A stretch of 55,172 nucleotides of DNA from Smittium mucronatum. Lineage: Eukaryota > Kickxellomycota > Harpellomycetes > Harpellales > Legeriomycetaceae. The DNA is taken from contig LSSL01000802.1 in the NCBI GenBank assembly GCA_001953115.1, forward strand, positions 4,741 through 59,912, given 5' to 3'. The translations under genes and the position numbers were made by a program. The notes under the pieces are model-generated. The model did not search any database, was not told where the DNA came from, and worked only from the letters and a program-made list of their open reading frames with translations. How positions within the stretch are numbered: the first letter of the stretch is position 1; the number at the start of each line of letters is the position of its first letter. Below are positions 49,721 to 55,172 of the stretch, one piece after another.

Positions 49721-49855
49721 TATTAATTATTACTTCGTAAACACTTTCATCTTCATTGATGAATGTATTAATTATTACCACGTATAAATTTTCATCTTCA
49801 TTGATGAATGTATTAATTATTACCACGTATAAATTTTCATCTTCATTGATGAATA
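49721..49855 (+). repeat. 45-bp tandem repeat, three copies
   Basis: Three units start at 49,721, 49,766 and 49,811. Copies 2 and 3 are identical but for the last base or so, and copy 1 differs at several positions. Each contains TTCATCTTCATTGATGAA, in which TTCATC can pair with GATGAA around a 6-nt loop. Confidence 0.95.
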
Positions 49856-51230
49856 TATTAAATTATATTTTATTCTTCCATGTATCCTATTTATTGTTTT
49901 ATAATTGAATAACATATTTATATTTATTTAAATCAGGTTTTTAAAAAATTTAATTAATTAATGATAAATTAATTAATAATTTTTTAATATATTTGATTGA
50001 AATTTATAGCTCATGCAAACTGAGTTTTAATTTATACTAATTAATTCAAAAAATTTCTATAAATATCATTAAAATGATTACCGACCAGTATAATAGAACC
50101 TACAGTCATTGGAAAGATAATGTGATAATTACAACTTTTAAAATAATTTTAAAAATCCCGAATAACTTTAATATTCGATTTTCAATTTTTTAATTATTTT
50201 GTGTATAGCATTTTTAGTTTAATTAAATATTTAGAGTTTTTTAAGCAATATAAAATGATAAAAAAGGGTAAGTAATAAAAATTGATTAAAAGAATTACAA
50301 AATTAATTAATTAATAATTACAATAATTTAATTTTTTTATTTCAACTATTGATTGAAAAATGGAATTTAGAGGTCCAGAGATAAGAATTCGGAACATATA
50401 TAAAAAAATTAACTAAAAATAAAAATTGATACACATAAACATTATAATTGAAATTGAGATGTTTTTTTATCACGCTAAAAATAATATTTTATATTTTAAA
50501 TTGGAAAACCCTCCATCAAACTTAAAAAAATATATATCATAAATAAATTAACACATATTTTGACATTTTTTTAACTTTTGCAACTAAATTAACTTCTGAA
50601 GTTTCAAAGAATAAAAATTATAAAATTAAAATAATTAATCAGATAAAAATATAAAAGCTTTTTTAAAAAATCTTTTTTTTAAACCAGGATATATTCGTTT
50701 AATATTCGTGTATTGATTAAAAAATATATATATACAAATTATTATTAGTTTTGGTTAAATATTTCACCATAAGAATTTGATTTTCAGTTAAGACATTCTT
50801 TGAATCAGATTGAAAATTATTTAATTTTTATTCATATTTTTGAATATAAAAAAATAGTTATTTTTTAGTATTATTTAATAGATCTTAGTTTTCTTTAGAA
50901 TAGTCACAAAATCAATCTTATAATAGAATGGATCAAAATAATTTAATTTGTCTAAGGTTTTTTTTACAATTAATATATTTTCTAGATTATATTCAAATAC
51001 ATAAACTAGAAAAAAAAATCTACAATTTTTATTTTTCTTAAATTATTTTCTGAAATTTAATTAATATTATAAGAAAAAATGGAATTTTTTTCGAAAAACA
51101 AGAATAATCTAAAAAATGTATAATTTATATCATAAAAAAAAAGAGATAAATTTTTTCTGTTAGATATAATATTATTTAAATTTTTAAATTATCAATTTTA
51201 TTTGATTATAAATACCTATATTTGATTAGT

Positions 51231-51254
51231 AAATCAAATCAAATCAAATCAAAT
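51231..51254 (+). repeat. (AAATC)n short tandem repeat
   Basis: Nearly five perfect AAATC units. Confidence 0.9.
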
Positions 51255-53706
51255 AATCTCTTTTTAAAAAATATAAATATTTTTTTTACTAGTAAATAAA
51301 AGTTTTTGGAACTATTTTTATATAATTTTGAAATCTAAAAAATATTTTTTTAGTCCACTCAAAAAAAATTAGGATATATTTTGAAGACTTAAACATTCTA
51401 AAATAACAGCTATAATCAGTTTTAGGGCATAAATGTATATGATTTAATCTCCAATTTCGTTTTTTAAATGATCATATTAAAATTTAGCGAAATTGAAAAA
51501 TTTTAACCAAGAAAATATTTAATATATTAGACAGGGATAGTTTATAAGGCTATTTAATAGTTAAAATTAAAAATAAATCACAAATATATGTGCTTTATAT
51601 AGACCGATTTATTTTAAAAATTCAAAAAAATAAATTATTATTATAACTTATAATCACTCCTTTAAAACTGAAGTTTTTTTTATTAAACTCTAAATATTAT
51701 TAGCTTGAAAATTAACATCTAATTAATTTAGGTTTTCTGAGAAATTTTTTAGTTTAATCATTAGCTTATAATATTTTGAAATTATTTTAATTTATAATAC
51801 TATAATTTACTTAGAATTTTATTCGCTCAAAATTACCTAACATTTAAAACAATAAAACGGGGTTTTATCCATAATATACCATTTCGATTAATAAAATTAA
51901 AAAAAATAGATAGAATTATAGAAAACTCACAAATTTAGATTTCGAACAGAATATAATTATAATAACAATAAACCTAATTAAATTATACTATTACGATTAT
52001 ATGATATAAGGTTCAATTTTTATATTTACTCTTAAAAATATATTCATAATTTATTTTTTTGGTTATGAATAATTTTTATTATGTGTGTTAATTCAACCTC
52101 TAAAAATAGAAATATAATAATTTATTTGTAAAAAATAAATGTACATAATATATTTGAAAATCCCTAAATAATTTATAAGTTAATTGATAATTTTTTTATT
52201 TCGGGATAAATTAAATGTTATCAATGTCTTTTGAGTTTAAATTTAAATATCATCAGTCAATTTAAATTTTTTAAACTATAATTTATATGATTTACATGGA
52301 GTTTATCCCTAATTATATTAGATTTTTTTTTAATTAATAAAAATTTAACTACAACAAATATAGATAAATCGCTGTAAATTATCATTTTCCAATTATTTAT
52401 CTATGATGTTTTTTAAAAATGTTTAAATTTACTTCTGATCAATAAAAAGTCAATAAGTTTTTAGAAAAAAAATTAAATGATATTATTAGAGCTATAGGGC
52501 AATAGTTACAACCAAAATAAGTATATAATGCCCTTAAAATAAAAAAATCATACAATTTTTGCTATTATTCCGTGTATTATTTTAAAAAAACGGTTGACAT
52601 GGTATTAGCATAAATAATTTTTTTAAATCTCAAGTCATAAATAATTATACCCCTTTGGTAGTGCTAATCATTTATTCATATAGATTATTCACAATAAAGA
52701 TGATATATAATCGAATAACATTTAAAAAACCATAAATCTAAAATAAAAAAAATATTGGTAGAACTTAATTTTGGAAAAATTAAAATGTGATTATACATTA
52801 TTATACTGAATTCTGTATAAAAATAATGCAATTTTTTTTTTTTTTAATTCAGTAAATGGCAAAATTGTATTTACTTAAAATTTTTTAGATTTGGGTTAAA
52901 ATTATCCGGTTTTATTTTTATAATTTTTAAATTACAATTTCTTCAATATTCCTTATTATATATCTAGGATTGTCAGAAAAATGAAGCAATCATATTATAA
53001 TAAAAAAATATAATTTCTTTATCCATTTACAAACTACCGTTTTAAAATAATTTTTTTTTACTTATTCGATAAAGATACAATATTTTCTTGACAATTTTTT
53101 ACGATTTCATTTCAAAAATATATATATATAATTTTGTCACATTTTCGTTTGTTTAAAATTATTTAAAATGTATATTTAGGAAGAAAACAAAAGAAAAAGT
53201 GATTTAATCAATATATTACGAAAACTTCAATATTAAAAACATTCAAAATAATTTTACTTTTACTGAAAAAATTATCTTCAAGTTGTATATAGAAAAAAAC
53301 TGAAAATCCAATTTTAAAAAAAATAAATTATCCAAATATTTTGTTATATTTTATTGGAAAAAACTGCTATATTTAACATTAATATGTGATAAAATATTAA
53401 ACTTTTTTCTATAGCTTAAATAATAAATTGATTTTATGAAATGGATTTGATAAATATTTGCTTGGTATTTTATAATGATTTTTTTTTTGATCGGGAAATA
53501 ATGAAAATCTTTTCAAAATAATTTTCATAAATAATTTGGAATAATAAAAGTTTACAGCGATTTATCAAAATTTCTTTTAGTTTTATTTTTATTTGATAAA
53601 ATAAAAAATTTTCAATAAAATTTTCTCTTAATTAAATCAGATCAAACCCTTTTAAGGATAAAAATGAAAAATAGAAGATAAAATATATGTAATGATAAAA
53701 TCAAAA

Positions 53707-53710
<4 letters not shown>

Positions 53711-53741
<31 letters not shown>
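53711..53741. repeat. (AT)n microsatellite
   Basis: About fifteen AT units, the longest dinucleotide run in the window. Confidence 0.95.
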
Positions 53742-53744
<3 letters not shown>

Positions 53745-55172
53745 CGCCGTTTTGTTCCCTACGTGAATGAAAAAAAAAAATTCGTGGATTTAATCTCTAC
53801 GTAATTGTGATAAAAATTTTCGCAGATATTATTTGGGAAAAATAAACTATTAATACTGAATGAAAGTAAAATAATATACAATAATATACACGTAAGTATT
53901 ATTCACAAATAAAACTGTTATTTATTATTTTAATCTTAATCAAAAAATATTATTTGTTTTCTTTATTACTACTTAGATAACGTAGCTGTTATTTGTTTGT
54001 TTTTTTTGGTCAATTATTTTTTTAATATACAAAAAATAAATTATCTTTTCATTATTAAATATAATTATTGAGTAAAAATTAAATAACTTAATTTACACCA
54101 GATTAATAATTAATAATTAAATTATTTTAGGCATCGAAATTTTTTTATCCTTAATTATTTTTACTATATTCTCCATTATTATTGGTTAAATCGAATAAAA
54201 ATTCTTTGAATAATATTCTAAATTAATCATTATATTTTCTCAACATAAATTTTTCTAAATATTTATATCTATAAACTGTCCTGTTATCAAAATCTCTTTA
54301 TAATAAAATCCCGATTTTAATAAAAAAAATGGTGCCTTTCTTAAATAATCCAGTAATAAAAATCTGTTTTCTATCTTATATTGGTTATTTAGTTGATGAT
54401 TTTATCCAATAAAAACATAATTGAAAATCAATTTACTTCACGATCATGAAAAAACGCCACGTTTATCAAATTATCATGATCACTTACGACAATATACTAA
54501 ACTATGTCTTTTAAAAAAATACTGAAATTTTCTGAAATTTACTTTGAACCTGAAAAAAATAGCATAAATCGATAAGATTTATATAAAAGATACATAATGA
54601 AAGTATAATTTTTTTGTTATTATAAGCCAAAAACACTAAATGATATTTAATTTTTGTTTTATTTGATTTCAGCTGGTATAATCAAATAACAAAAATAACA
54701 AAATTATCAGATTATTTATGAGATATAATTTAAAATATATTTACTATCAAATAATTGTATAAATAAACCTATTTTCTTCATTATTTCATTATGAAATATA
54801 TTTTTTCGTTTAAATTTCTGCATTTATAAAATTATCATATCTGTATTTGTATGCAAAAGATACTACATAATATTTATTTGATAACTACATCTTATCCGAA
54901 AAAAAATTAAAAAAAACTTTAAAAATTTATTACCTAGAAATATTATGAGCTTTTTCTAATTTTTAACGTGGATTTTTTTTTATGCAAATATTATTCTATA
55001 ATTTTTCATAATGATAAATTATTATATTGAAATAAATTTAAATTAGCTAAAAATAAACACTATAATTATAATCGAAAATTTTTCATCATTAATTGGGATA
55101 ATTGATGAAATTTTTTCAAAAAAATCGTTTTATTTAAGATAAATATATATGCTAAGTGTTTCCATGGTCTGG

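Larger units (their letters stand above)
47582..55172. other. Extremely AT-rich stretch to the window end, no genes seen
   Basis: Nearly 7.6 kb of AT-rich DNA. Beyond the first 200 bases no open frame reaches 60 codons. Tandem repeats at 49,721, 51,231 and 53,711 are listed separately. I see no RNA gene or mobile element. Confidence 0.7.

Noticed and set aside
49721..49855. CRISPR-like array
   Set aside because: The units are contiguous with no unique spacers, and the sequence is eukaryotic, so this is a minisatellite.

Overview
The window looks like nuclear DNA of a very AT-rich eukaryote, most likely a fungus, perhaps an early-diverging one. I infer this from one Ras exchange-factor gene with REM and CDC25 domains set in Ser/Asn-rich sequence, short GT-AG introns of about 100 nt, four intronless nuclear-type tRNA genes, and decayed LINE retrotransposons. 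Gene density is very low: one convincing protein gene and four tRNA genes in 55 kb. The species cannot be named from the sequence alone.

Layout. 1-2.7 kb is non-coding, with microsatellites and long C or G homopolymers, and the window itself begins in a poly-C run. 2.7-12 kb is extremely AT-rich, with no gene seen except a fragment of a dispersed repeat near 5.4 kb. 12-20 kb is visibly richer in GC but has no convincing gene. It holds an 11-unit GTGTT array, a 426-base gap entered from a C19-A-C11 tract, and a cluster of TTAACCCTTTC-like ends between 16.5 and 17.53 kb that suggests decayed, piggyBac-like non-autonomous DNA transposons.

19,987-25,268 is the main gene: a three-exon RasGEF of about 1,690 residues. 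Its CDC25 catalytic domain is interrupted by a Ser/Asn-rich insert of about 275 residues. Intron 1 is a multiple of three long, has no stop, and would encode a hydrophobic stretch if retained.

About 26.7-36.4 kb holds two degenerate LINE copies, both on the + strand, with A-rich sense strands. Copy A shows endonuclease, reverse transcriptase (YADG where YADD is expected) and C-terminal motifs. Copy B shows an ORF1-like part, an endonuclease and the start of an RT. A 202-base gap splits copy B and is flanked by an 858/859-bp direct repeat ending exactly at the gap edges. This is best explained as an unmerged contig overlap.

36.4-55.2 kb is again extremely AT-rich. Its only genes are two tRNA pairs, Gly(GCC)-Ser(GCT) on + and Asn(GTT)-Gly(TCC) on -. 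Within each pair the genes are 2-3 nt apart, with one T5 terminator at the end, so each pair is probably made as one dicistronic precursor. I found no CRISPR array, rRNA gene or clearly new biological system. The most useful points are the tRNA pairs, the RasGEF insert and stop-free intron, the possible transposon cluster, and the assembly duplication.
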